A stretch of 64,000 nucleotides of DNA, from assembly GCA_002082245.2 (NCBI GenBank), contig NBTC02000002.1, forward strand, positions 3,410,001 to 3,474,000, in the 5' to 3' direction. A program made the position numbers and the translations under genes. Shown in pieces: positions 54,391 through 61,940 of the stretch (position 1 is its first letter; every line of letters begins with the position of its first letter). The notes beneath the pieces were generated by a model. That model saw nothing but the letters and a program-made list of their open reading frames with translations, did no database searches and was not told the origin of the DNA. This DNA is from Yersinia enterocolitica (GTDB lineage Bacteria > Pseudomonadota > Gammaproteobacteria > Enterobacterales > Enterobacteriaceae).

Positions 54391-54420
54391 TTAATGTAGG
54401 ATAGATGTATCCCACATTAA
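54391..54420. promoter_or_regulatory. 30-bp near-perfect palindrome upstream of the 54435 gene
   Basis: TTAATGTAGGATA-gatg-TATCCCACATTAA, 13-bp arms with a single mismatch, ends right at the ribosome-binding site (AAGGA, 54419-54423) of the next gene. It lies between divergent genes. It fits an operator better than a terminator since no T-run follows. Confidence 0.6.
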
Positions 54421-54434
54421 GGAATTCACCAGCC

Positions 54435-54806
54435 ATGAGAATGACCAGCCGCAAAAAAGAGATATTGAGTTTCTACGAACCGGACAACCTCGAATGGGTA
54501 ACGGGTGAGATTGGCCCGCCTCCTCTCGATGTGTCGGGTGTGACCTATTTGATTAATGGCATGGCGTCATTCGATAAGCGCCACCAGCTCGAATCAACTC
54601 GGCGAACGCTGGAATCAATGGTTAAAGCGGGCCTGCTGGAAAAGATAACCAGCTATGAGCAAAGGCAGGATACTACACAGTCAGGTGGTGGGAATGGCGT
54701 GTGGTGTAACGTTTCGCGTTATGGCTTGCCTGGCTCTTGTGTGATTATGCGTGATGATGGAGGCAAGCGTGAGGCAATCGACGGGGAAGTGGTGCGGATT
54801 GATTAG
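54435..54806 (+). CDS. phage-element hypothetical protein, 123 aa
   Basis: A soluble protein of 123 aa from ATG at 54435 (11 nt after AAGGA). It has a winged-helix feel: KEILSFYEPDNLEWVTGEIGPPPLDVSGVTYLI, then helices (RRTLESMVKAGLLEKI). This could be a small DNA-binding regulator, with its own operator just upstream. I recall similar unnamed proteins in enterobacterial prophage-like elements. No function is assigned. Confidence 0.72.
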   Translation: MRMTSRKKEILSFYEPDNLEWVTGEIGPPPLDVSGVTYLINGMASFDKRHQLESTRRTLESMVKAGLLEKITSYEQRQDTTQSGGGNGVWCNVSRYGLPGSCVIMRDDGGKREAIDGEVVRID

Positions 54807-54822
54807 ATGTTGCCTTTGGTGG

Positions 54823-55011
54823 CTACCTACGAGGTGCTGGCTTCGTCCACTGGTAAGCTGGCGCACTTATCCTCTGGCGGTGACGTTCTTTAGCTGCCAA
54901 TGTTGCCGCTACCTTAGTGCGTATATCCAGCAAATCCTTATTGTCCAGATCCACCCCTTGCCGCTTGGCTGCGTTGATGAGCGTCATTTCAATAGCGTTA
55001 TGACTTAGCAT
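54823..55011 (-). CDS. small phage-element protein, 62 aa
   Basis: A helical 62-aa protein beginning MLSHNAIEMTLINAAKRQGVD. AGAGGAAAA lies 7 nt before the ATG, which supports translation. No domain is recognised. It is convergent with the 54435 gene, 16 bp apart. Confidence 0.6.
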   Translation of the reverse strand: MLSHNAIEMTLINAAKRQGVDLDNKDLLDIRTKVAATLAAKERHRQRISAPAYQWTKPAPRR

Positions 55012-56308
55012 GGTTTTTCCTCTGGTGGTGGTTTGTTTTGTTTCACGCGCTCAAATATTGGCTAACCCATCAGAGATAGAGCACAGAAGATGCTAACTAC
55101 CACAAATGAGCCGTAGGGTATCAATCCACCCATATAATTTACTTTGACGAGCCAGGGCGTGAATCATGTTCAAGGCTATGCTCGGCGCTGGCTGGCACCC
55201 TTTTAGCCTTACCAATCCGTCATAACCAGTCTTAAATTCATGACGGTTGCCAGCTTTAAGTGACGCACTCAAAAGTATGATTTTGCTGCGTACCTGCTTG
55301 CGCACCAGCAACGAACGTTACTATTAGTTACTATCTTATGGGAATAACTACCAGCAAAAACAAATTAGCCTTAGCATTTCTGTACATGCGAGACATAACG
55401 ATACAATCGGAAAAAGTCACTATACCGGTCAATCGTTCGTATTTATTCATGCTGAGTTACATACAGTTATCTAATCTCATTCCCCCAACAGCCTATCCGT
55501 AAGGGCTTACGTTAATTATGGGCGTATTTTTTAACTTGAATTGATTTTAGAAGTTGATGTTTAGACTTGGTTCGCAGGTTCGCACTAACTACCGCAACCC
55601 TATTAGGGTTTAGGCCATTTTCAGCGTTACCTCTTACCGTACACCACGCCTTATTCTTGCCATCGTTTCACGCGCAACCGCCAGCCAGTGAAAGGGCTTG
55701 AGCGTTATCAAATGTTATCATCCGTCCCGCTTCTACGTTCCTATCTGGCGAGCTTGAATGTCTATATTTGTCGCTATCTGGTGGGCTAGGTGAGGGGCCT
55801 TAAACGTTAACATTTGCATACATTCTGTTGTCCCGAAACCCTATGAGCAAAGTGCCTTACCTTCAACAGTGAAACGTTCTCAACCTTACCATTTCTTACC
55901 ATCCATCACCGAAAAATGTCGCAATTTGTCGTAATTCACTGCGCACTAAAAATCTGAGGAATAGCGATTTCTTGCGCAGAACATCGCGTGAAACGTGGGT
56001 ATCCCTTGGCACTAAATGCACACTATTTTGCTTTTATTTTATTGTTTTACAATCGGTTGGCGCATTTGCGCACTAATCGCTGTATTCTGCGCAGTGCGCA
56101 ATTCTGACTGCGTAAGTAAGCACATAAACGTTAGGGTTTGACTAACTCATACTTTGCCGCTTCACAGGTTAAATGAGTATTAGATATCGTGCGGAAGATT
56201 GCGGACTGCCTGCGGATTTTCTATCCATTCAATGGGTGTCAATATTATAGCTTTCAGCCAGTTACTTATCTTCCGCACTGCGGTACAAATATGGAAATAC
56301 CTTACTGA
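55012..56308. other. 1.3-kb gene-poor region
   Basis: No gene is convincing over nearly 1.3 kb, unusual inside a compact satellite. A 72-codon minus-strand frame (55093-55311) starts only with TTG and has no ribosome-binding site. The right half carries repeated GCGCA motifs (listed separately) and TTTCACGCG occurs at about 55040 and 55668, with its complement near 55985. It could hold a decayed gene, a replication region or regulatory RNA. Confidence 0.5.
55941..56100. repeat. cluster of six GCGCA motifs
   Basis: GCGCA occurs at 55941, 55974, 56060, 56068, 56089 and 56096. Two copies extend to TGCGCACTAA (55940-55949 and 56067-56076), in an otherwise A/T-rich stretch. Related TGCGGA words follow to 56290. 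They may be binding sites for an element-encoded protein. Confidence 0.5.
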
Positions 56309-57370
56309 TTACATACCTCTTGCTGAATATACCCTAGCCATTCCTACCCAGTGGGAAAAGGATAATTCGTATTTGATAACGTTGTAGTTAATGCTGCTAT
56401 CAACGGCGGCGGCGTTCCATGCAGGGTCTGAAATAGAGCTATTCTTTGCAGTCTTACCCCATTCAACGATATCTTGTGCCAGCCCATTGGCACAACTCAT
56501 CCCAATGGAGTTTTCCCCTATGTATGCGCCCACATCAGCGCAAGAGGACAGGCTGATATCTAGGCTATTTCTGAAATATTCAAGCCCGCTAACGCTCATG
56601 AATCTACGGCCATTTGCATAAGCCACCCCATCATTACGGATGGTGAATTTTATCGTGCCTAGGGCGTTCGTGACCAGCTTCTGTGCTGATGTTGGGTTAT
56701 CCCATAAAACTAAGTTGATTGGCCTTTCTGATGCGATATTTTGTTCGCGCTTTTGCTTGTCTGCTGCTTCATGTTCAGCCTTATATCGCAGCTGATTATC
56801 ATTCTGTGCTTTCTGATATTGAGACATAAATTCTTGCTGTTTAGCGGCGAAAGATGAAATATGTTTTTTGAAATCGGACTCGCTAATTTCGTCAAGCCCC
56901 ATACTCCAACGGTCAGATTCATAATCTGCATATATGGCGTCAACCTTTGTTGGAGTGTTGAGTGCTTTAGCCAGATTGGCAAAAAAACCTACCGTTTCCT
57001 CAGACAATCGCCCAGAATCTTCAAATGAAGACAAAGCACCAACGCCATAACTGCCATATTCATGATATGCCGCATAAAAGACAGGTATAACGCTCGGTGT
57101 CTCGTTTATGTATTTAATCCCTCCACTTGCGTCGCAAGGTAGATCCTGCCACTTGAGCAAGCTGCTGCCACCGCTTTTGTAAACTCGGCAATCATCAGTC
57201 GCCAGCCTCTCGAACACTTGCCAGCCCGGGCGCTTTTTATACTCATCGCTTTTCTTTAAGTGGAGGGCTGTTAGCGTTGGGTTTGGGTCGAGTTGTCCTC
57301 TTACGCAACCTGTAATAATTAACGGAATAAGCGCAAGTGCTAATATCTTAGTGGTTTTAAGTAGCGACAT
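56309..57370 (-). CDS. cargo lipoprotein paired with the M41-like gene
   Basis: A 353-aa predicted lipoprotein: N-terminal hydrophobic stretch LALALIPLIITGC with the lipobox Cys, so probably attached to the envelope. The middle is charged and coiled-coil-like (QQEFMSQYQKAQNDNQ...EHEAADKQKREQ). The C-terminal part is beta-rich with two cysteines. No family is recognised. Its ATG (57370) follows the stop of the M41-like gene by 1 nt; another in-frame ATG at 57382 overlaps that gene. The tight coupling says the two act together. Confidence 0.78.
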   Translation of the reverse strand: MSLLKTTKILALALIPLIITGCVRGQLDPNPTLTALHLKKSDEYKKRPGWQVFERLATDDCRVYKSGGSSLLKWQDLPCDASGGIKYINETPSVIPVFYAAYHEYGSYGVGALSSFEDSGRLSEETVGFFANLAKALNTPTKVDAIYADYESDRWSMGLDEISESDFKKHISSFAAKQQEFMSQYQKAQNDNQLRYKAEHEAADKQKREQNIASERPINLVLWDNPTSAQKLVTNALGTIKFTIRNDGVAYANGRRFMSVSGLEYFRNSLDISLSSCADVGAYIGENSIGMSCANGLAQDIVEWGKTAKNSSISDPAWNAAAVDSSINYNVIKYELSFSHWVGMARVYSARGM

Positions 57371-57371
57371 T

Positions 57372-58028
57372 TTAGCATCCATGAATGATAAGTTGGCCTT
57401 GATTTTCTAATTCTAAACTAATTTCATTTATCGTATTTTGCTCGAATAAATACATTATGGTTTTAATTTGAGAGTAAGAAGCATGTCTTTCTCTCTGAAA
57501 AAAGTCAGCTATAGCATAAACTCTGTCCCACTGTAGGTGGATGAGTTTTTTGGTAAGTTCCAACCCTTTTTCATAAAACTCAATACAGTCCTTATCGCTT
57601 GCACCTTGCTGGTGGAACTTACCCAACATTTCTACCACCATTGCTTTATCGCTACCCTTTTTATCGATACCTTTATCTAATATCTCGTTAATATCTTTAC
57701 CATTAAAGTGAGACTCCGCTACTACACCAGCCAGTATAATCATTAATTTTCTCAATCTCCCTTCGGTTTCAAGTATGCGGACTGGCCTACCTGTAATTTC
57801 TGATATTTTTACCACCGCGGCGCCTAAATAATGCAGGTGTGAATGGAAGCAAACCGCAAGGCAATCATCAGCAATGTCGTTTGTAGATTTAGACCGTGCG
57901 ATACGGTTAGCATCGGCAAGGGCGATTTCTATATCACGACATCCGTTAAACCAAGCGGCAACGGCATGGCCGGCCTCGTGTATTGCGATACGTCGCTCTA
58001 CCGGTAACACTGATAATTCATCAGTCAT
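57372..58028 (-). CDS. stand-alone M41 (FtsH-like) metalloprotease domain protein
   Basis: A 218-aa protein with the zinc motif HEAGH (17-21) near the start. Further on come AGVVAESHFNG (100-110) and GSDKA (125-129), equivalent to the FtsH segments around its third ligand Asp (SNDxxxA). So the fold is the FtsH peptidase domain, without AAA+ motor and without membrane anchor. Such small M41-type proteins are little studied. It is translationally coupled to a lipoprotein gene, a likely cargo pair of the satellite with a possible defence or stress role (inference). Confidence 0.75.
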   Translation of the reverse strand: MTDELSVLPVERRIAIHEAGHAVAAWFNGCRDIEIALADANRIARSKSTNDIADDCLAVCFHSHLHYLGAAVVKISEITGRPVRILETEGRLRKLMIILAGVVAESHFNGKDINEILDKGIDKKGSDKAMVVEMLGKFHQQGASDKDCIEFYEKGLELTKKLIHLQWDRVYAIADFFQRERHASYSQIKTIMYLFEQNTINEISLELENQGQLIIHGC

Positions 58029-58081
58029 TTTTAATTTGCTCCATTTTTATAGAAATTTTTTGTATATATAAGCAAAAGTAT

Positions 58082-58378
58082 GTTGGTTCAGTTAGTTCAG
58101 TTAGTTCAATTTGTAAAGACAATTGTTTTTAAAAGAAAAAATGTGAATCTTTGAACCAACAAAGCCTCTTTTTGAACCAACAAACGCTATTTTCGTGTTG
58201 GTTCAGTGGATGTGCTGTGTGATTCTTAGCCAGCCAGTGAAGACCCCCACAGTTCACCGCCTCAAATGTTGGTTCAAAAGCCCTGTTTGTTGGTTCAGTG
58301 TTGGTTCAAAATGGAAATTAAATTCCTTATAAAACAAACATCTTTACGTATTGAACCAACTGAACCAACTGAACCAAC
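58082..58378. repeat. iteron array, candidate replication origin of the element
   Basis: Twelve copies of the 9-mer GTTNGTTCA or its complement lie within 297 bp. Seven are forward (58082, 58091, 58100, 58197, 58268, 58289, 58300) and five inverted (58152, 58173, 58352, 58361, 58370). Each end is a head-to-tail triplet, the two triplets facing each other, and the middle is A/T-rich. The array lies just beyond the stop of the primase-helicase gene. P4 alpha protein binds repeated iterons at its origin, so this is the likely alpha-type origin. Confidence 0.8.
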
Positions 58379-58403
58379 ATAAAAACCTCGCATGTGACAA
58401 ATA

Positions 58404-61109
58404 TTATTCGTCTGGCTGGCTGCTTTCCGGCATGTGCTGGATCACGTAGACATTGATCTGACGGCCATCAATGCGCGGTGATTTACGCTGATAGCCTCGC
58501 CCGCTTGCTGGTGGGGTTAACATCCCTGCGCCCGCTAATGCTTTGGCAAAGTGTTTTACATTGAAGCCCCGTGCTATCTCATCTTCGAACGCAGCCGGGA
58601 AGGTGTAGAACACCATTGCGTCACGGTCATGCTTGCCTTTGTCCCGATACCCCGCTAAATCACGAATAGGGAGGCTCTGCGGGTCATAAGGCAGTGGCGC
58701 GAACCGACTCAGGCCGTAAGCATTCAGAAACCCTTCCGTCTGCTCTATAACCTGCTGGTGCTCTTTGTTGCCGGTGCCAAATTCTTTTATCCAGGCATTG
58801 AAATTATGCTGTATCGCATCTCGGCACTCTTGCTCATCCCAGCCCGTGACAACCCGCCCAAACAGCAATGCCGCCTCAAGCACTGCAAAACGGGCCGCTA
58901 CACGGTGAACCTGTTCCCCATAATCAGCCGGTATCAATGAGCGCCAACGGCTTTCCGCTTCTCTAACAGCGGCTACGGCCTGTTGCTGGTGGTCTGCAAG
59001 GTGCTTAATCCAGTAACGCCCAGCGGCCCCATAGTTGTGTTGGTAGGCATCTTTCAGCGCATCGGCGTGGGCTTTGCCGTTGGGGGTTTCATGATGCTGT
59101 TGCGCCTTCTCCAGTGGGATATTTAGCAAGCGAACCAGTTGACCGGCTTTCACCTTGCGCCCTGAGCTGGCGATAAAGGTTTCAATGTCCATTTCCCCGG
59201 TACTGAGTGCGACAGTGCGCCAGCGTTTTAAGTCACGGTTGCCGCCTTCCTTGGCCCCTTGGAGCTTGCCAACACCGTTAAACAACGTATAGGCAGACTT
59301 AGCGACACTGTCAGGATCAGCGCCTTGCCCGACCTCATCCAATGGCATCAGCCCGTCATTGTGTGCGGCGGCTTCATTGGCAATACCTAGCGCCGTTCCG
59401 AACCATGTCAAACGCAGGGCATCCGGTTCACCGTATAGGCTGCTGGCAATATTAGCGGTAGTGGTTTTTCCTGAACTCGATTGTTCGTAGAAGTGAATAC
59501 CGAACCCATCAGCACCAGCAAGGCCAATCAGCGGCGCGGCAAGTGCGGCACCTATCCCCGCCATCATGGATGGATTGCCCCGCGCCAGCCTTGCCACCGA
59601 ATCACGCCAGCTTTCCTGTGTACCTTTCACTATGTACCCGGCAGCGGCAGCACTGCGACCATTGAACAGAACCGGCTTTTCAGGCGTACCGATGATTTCC
59701 CCGTCCGGCATGATGTACGCCCCGCACTGCCAGCCGGTAGCCTGAGCAACGCGCCATATTTCAAGGGAGCCGCTACGCTGTAGCCAGTCGGCCAGTATCG
59801 CCCTGAGTGTGCTTTTGGTGGTCACGTTCACCCCACCAGCCTTTAGAGTGCGCCAGCCCTCACGCTCACCAATGTCAGCCAAGGGGATTGCTGCTGTAGT
59901 CGGTATATCTTCACCTATCGGTAGCCAACGGATAATCAGGTATTGGTCTTTATCATCCCTGCCAGTGCCTATTACCTCTAAGGGCGAACACAACCAGCTT
60001 TCATTGTTGATAATCTCGCCGCTTTCTTTGTCCACCTTCGGCGTGATCCAATAAACCCCGTCTTTCCGGCTGATAATATGAGGCTTGAGCGGGTCAGTCT
60101 GTTGGCGGTCTTTTTTGCCGCCCTCTATCGCTTTGAGTTGAACGGACATGCTCGCCCCCTTTGGTTGATACAGTGATTCAGTAAAAGCGCGTTTAGTGGC
60201 TTCTGTGCCGTTCTGTTGGCGATAGTCGTCCCAGTCAGCTTTGTGGTCAGTGGGTGGCGTGGCTACCCAGCCAGAAACGGAAATAGCGGCTTTTTCAGCG
60301 GAGATAACGCCAATATTCTGCTTGGGTTTGCCTTTTTCGTCACATTCTCCCGGTTCGTGCCAGTCGTTATCTGCGGCAATGATGATTTTTGCTTGTGGCC
60401 ACTTTGCCCGGCAGACTTTCGCAACGTGGATAAGGTTGCCTTCATCTAGTGCGGCAATGACCACCCCATCATCCAGTAACGAAACGGTAACGCCAGTAGC
60501 GTAACCCTCAGTGATCAACACCGTTACAGGCTCGACCTCCGTTGATGGTTGGTGCCTTACCGGAATAAACGAACCTTTTTTCGTGGTACCCGCTAATAGC
60601 CGTTTCGAACCGTCAGGGTTTATCACCTGTGCGCCGGTGGTGGTGCCGTCCATCGCTTGCAGCACCAATAATAGCGAGCCGTCACTGAGCAAGGCTTTCG
60701 AGGAGCTTGGAAGTTCCTTATTTAGCAGGTACTGAGATTCACCTGATACCGTTTTAGCCACCAGCGCCGCCACCTTGTCCGCAATGGCGATATTGGATTG
60801 AGGCTTCTTTCTGGCTGGCTTCGGTTCTGGTAAGGGCAGTGCCATCACACCCGCAACCATTTCAGCCGCTGAACGGGCGTCACATTGATTAACCTTCATC
60901 ACTAAATCCAGTCCGGTACCCGCGCCACAGTGTGAACAATGGTAGGTTCCTCGCCCCTCCCGATCATCAAATCGATAGCGGGTTTTACCGCCACAGCTTG
61001 GACATTCGGCCTCACTACGATTGGTTGGAATATCCAGACGCCGGAAAATAGCTTCCCAGTGGCCTTTAGCCTTGCCGCGAACGTCATTAACAAAGTTATC
61101 TTTTACCAT
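58404..61109 (-). CDS. P4 alpha-like primase-helicase (toprim plus DUF927)
   Basis: A 901-aa replication protein. Zinc finger C36-x2-C39...C58-x2-C61, then a toprim primase domain (TEGYATG about 200-206, AADND 246-250), then the DUF927 helicase with Walker A SSSGKTT (544-550). This matches the P4 alpha class, which unwinds and primes the satellite's origin. An internal ATG at 60149 (Met321, MSVQLKAIEGG) has AGGGGG before it, so a separate helicase could also be made. It overlaps the upstream 101-aa gene by 7 nt and lies next to the iteron array. Confidence 0.9.
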   Translation of the reverse strand: MVKDNFVNDVRGKAKGHWEAIFRRLDIPTNRSEAECPSCGGKTRYRFDDREGRGTYHCSHCGAGTGLDLVMKVNQCDARSAAEMVAGVMALPLPEPKPARKKPQSNIAIADKVAALVAKTVSGESQYLLNKELPSSSKALLSDGSLLLVLQAMDGTTTGAQVINPDGSKRLLAGTTKKGSFIPVRHQPSTEVEPVTVLITEGYATGVTVSLLDDGVVIAALDEGNLIHVAKVCRAKWPQAKIIIAADNDWHEPGECDEKGKPKQNIGVISAEKAAISVSGWVATPPTDHKADWDDYRQQNGTEATKRAFTESLYQPKGASMSVQLKAIEGGKKDRQQTDPLKPHIISRKDGVYWITPKVDKESGEIINNESWLCSPLEVIGTGRDDKDQYLIIRWLPIGEDIPTTAAIPLADIGEREGWRTLKAGGVNVTTKSTLRAILADWLQRSGSLEIWRVAQATGWQCGAYIMPDGEIIGTPEKPVLFNGRSAAAAGYIVKGTQESWRDSVARLARGNPSMMAGIGAALAAPLIGLAGADGFGIHFYEQSSSGKTTTANIASSLYGEPDALRLTWFGTALGIANEAAAHNDGLMPLDEVGQGADPDSVAKSAYTLFNGVGKLQGAKEGGNRDLKRWRTVALSTGEMDIETFIASSGRKVKAGQLVRLLNIPLEKAQQHHETPNGKAHADALKDAYQHNYGAAGRYWIKHLADHQQQAVAAVREAESRWRSLIPADYGEQVHRVAARFAVLEAALLFGRVVTGWDEQECRDAIQHNFNAWIKEFGTGNKEHQQVIEQTEGFLNAYGLSRFAPLPYDPQSLPIRDLAGYRDKGKHDRDAMVFYTFPAAFEDEIARGFNVKHFAKALAGAGMLTPPASGRGYQRKSPRIDGRQINVYVIQHMPESSQPDE

Positions 61110-61408
61110 TTGGGAAAGCCCTCACGGTGCCAGATTTCGAACTGTGCATTTTGTGCGTTATCGTTTAACGCCGCGGCAATACGTGGCAAATACATCAGCG
61201 CCTCACCCAGCGAGCGCAAATCTTTGGCGGCTAAATCATCGCTGTAATTCTCACCACCTGTCGCCCAGAACGCCATACTACCCATACTCTGAATGCCGGA
61301 CATAATCCCGTCGAATGCTGCTTCACTTTGATTACGCACCTCATTCAGCGTCTTGCTGTCCATCTGACTGAAATCATTTCTCGCCAAGTGGTTATAGATA
61401 TCAGTCAT
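61103..61408 (-). CDS. satellite hypothetical protein, 101 aa
   Basis: A helical soluble protein (MTDIYNHLARNDFSQMDSKTL...). GGGAG lies upstream of the ATG and its end overlaps the primase start by 7 nt. Similar small genes directly before the primase are usual in P4-like elements, but I know of no function. Confidence 0.72.
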   Translation of the reverse strand: MTDIYNHLARNDFSQMDSKTLNEVRNQSEAAFDGIMSGIQSMGSMAFWATGGENYSDDLAAKDLRSLGEALMYLPRIAAALNDNAQNAQFEIWHREGFPKW

Positions 61409-61410
61409 AG

Positions 61411-61581
61411 TTAATTACTCCCAATAAAGGTAAATTCAGCAACGAACCGCGCCAGTGGCACAGTGCAAGGGGCTGGATATCCATCACGGCTAAAGGTTAT
61501 TCGGTTAAAAGCTACGGACTGTACAGTGACCTTATCGCCTTGGCGGTCTTTATAGCGGTCATTAGGAAGCGGTTCGCGCAT
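61411..61581 (-). CDS. DUF4222 family protein, 56 aa
   Basis: ATG at 61581 gives 56 residues: MREPLPNDRYKDRQG, VTVQSVAFNRITFSRDGY, then ARFVAEFTFIG. This pattern is that of the small DUF4222 phage proteins. It overlaps the end of the upstream gene by 20 nt and ends 2 nt before the next gene's start. The function is unknown. Confidence 0.72.
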   Translation of the reverse strand: MREPLPNDRYKDRQGDKVTVQSVAFNRITFSRDGYPAPCTVPLARFVAEFTFIGSN

Positions 61582-61756
61582 AGTTCACCCCCTCGATATT
61601 ATTTGCCGCTTTTGCTGCACGTTGCTGTACAAATACAAGAAGTTCGCAACCGATGTCCCCACCTTCAGGATCACCTATCAGCATTTGAGCGACTTCCAGC
61701 ATACGAGAGAGGTTAAACAGCAAGTCAGATACTTCACAGGGAATCAGCTTATCCAT
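61562..61756 (-). CDS. small satellite protein, 64 aa
   Basis: MDKLIPCEVSDLLFNLSRMLEVAQMLIG... is a helical soluble protein. ATG at 61756 is chosen because GGAGGT is 6 nt before it; the frame is open 18 codons further up. It overlaps both neighbours, as in tightly packed phage operons. No function known. Confidence 0.68.
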   Translation of the reverse strand: MDKLIPCEVSDLLFNLSRMLEVAQMLIGDPEGGDIGCELLVFVQQRAAKAANNIEGVNYARTAS

Positions 61757-61940
61757 GAGTGACCTCCATTGCGGCGCTGAGTGATTGATGAACCTCATGG
61801 TTGATGTCACAATCTAGGCATATCAGGTCGATAAGATGCTCTGAGCATTCATTACTGGCTTTTTCCATAATGGTTTCATAAAGCGAACAGGCTAAACCGC
61901 TGCGATACGCCGCCAGTTCCAAGGAAATAGGCTTACGCAT
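61749..61940 (-). CDS. small satellite protein, 63 aa
   Basis: MRKPISLELAAYRSGLACSLYETIMEKAS... is helical with four cysteines and several His (CSEHLIDLICLDCDINHEVH), a possible metal-binding pattern. GGAGGTGAG precedes the ATG. It overlaps the end of the Ash/Icd frame by 8 nt. No function known. Confidence 0.68.
   Translation of the reverse strand: MRKPISLELAAYRSGLACSLYETIMEKASNECSEHLIDLICLDCDINHEVHQSLSAAMEVTHG

Noticed and set aside
55093..55311. 72-codon minus-strand frame
   Set aside because: Starts with TTG, lacks a ribosome-binding site and has no recognised domain; kept only as part of the gene-poor region.
58082..58378. Repeat array as a CRISPR
   Set aside because: Units are 9 bp, in both orientations and unevenly spaced, without uniform spacers or cas genes.
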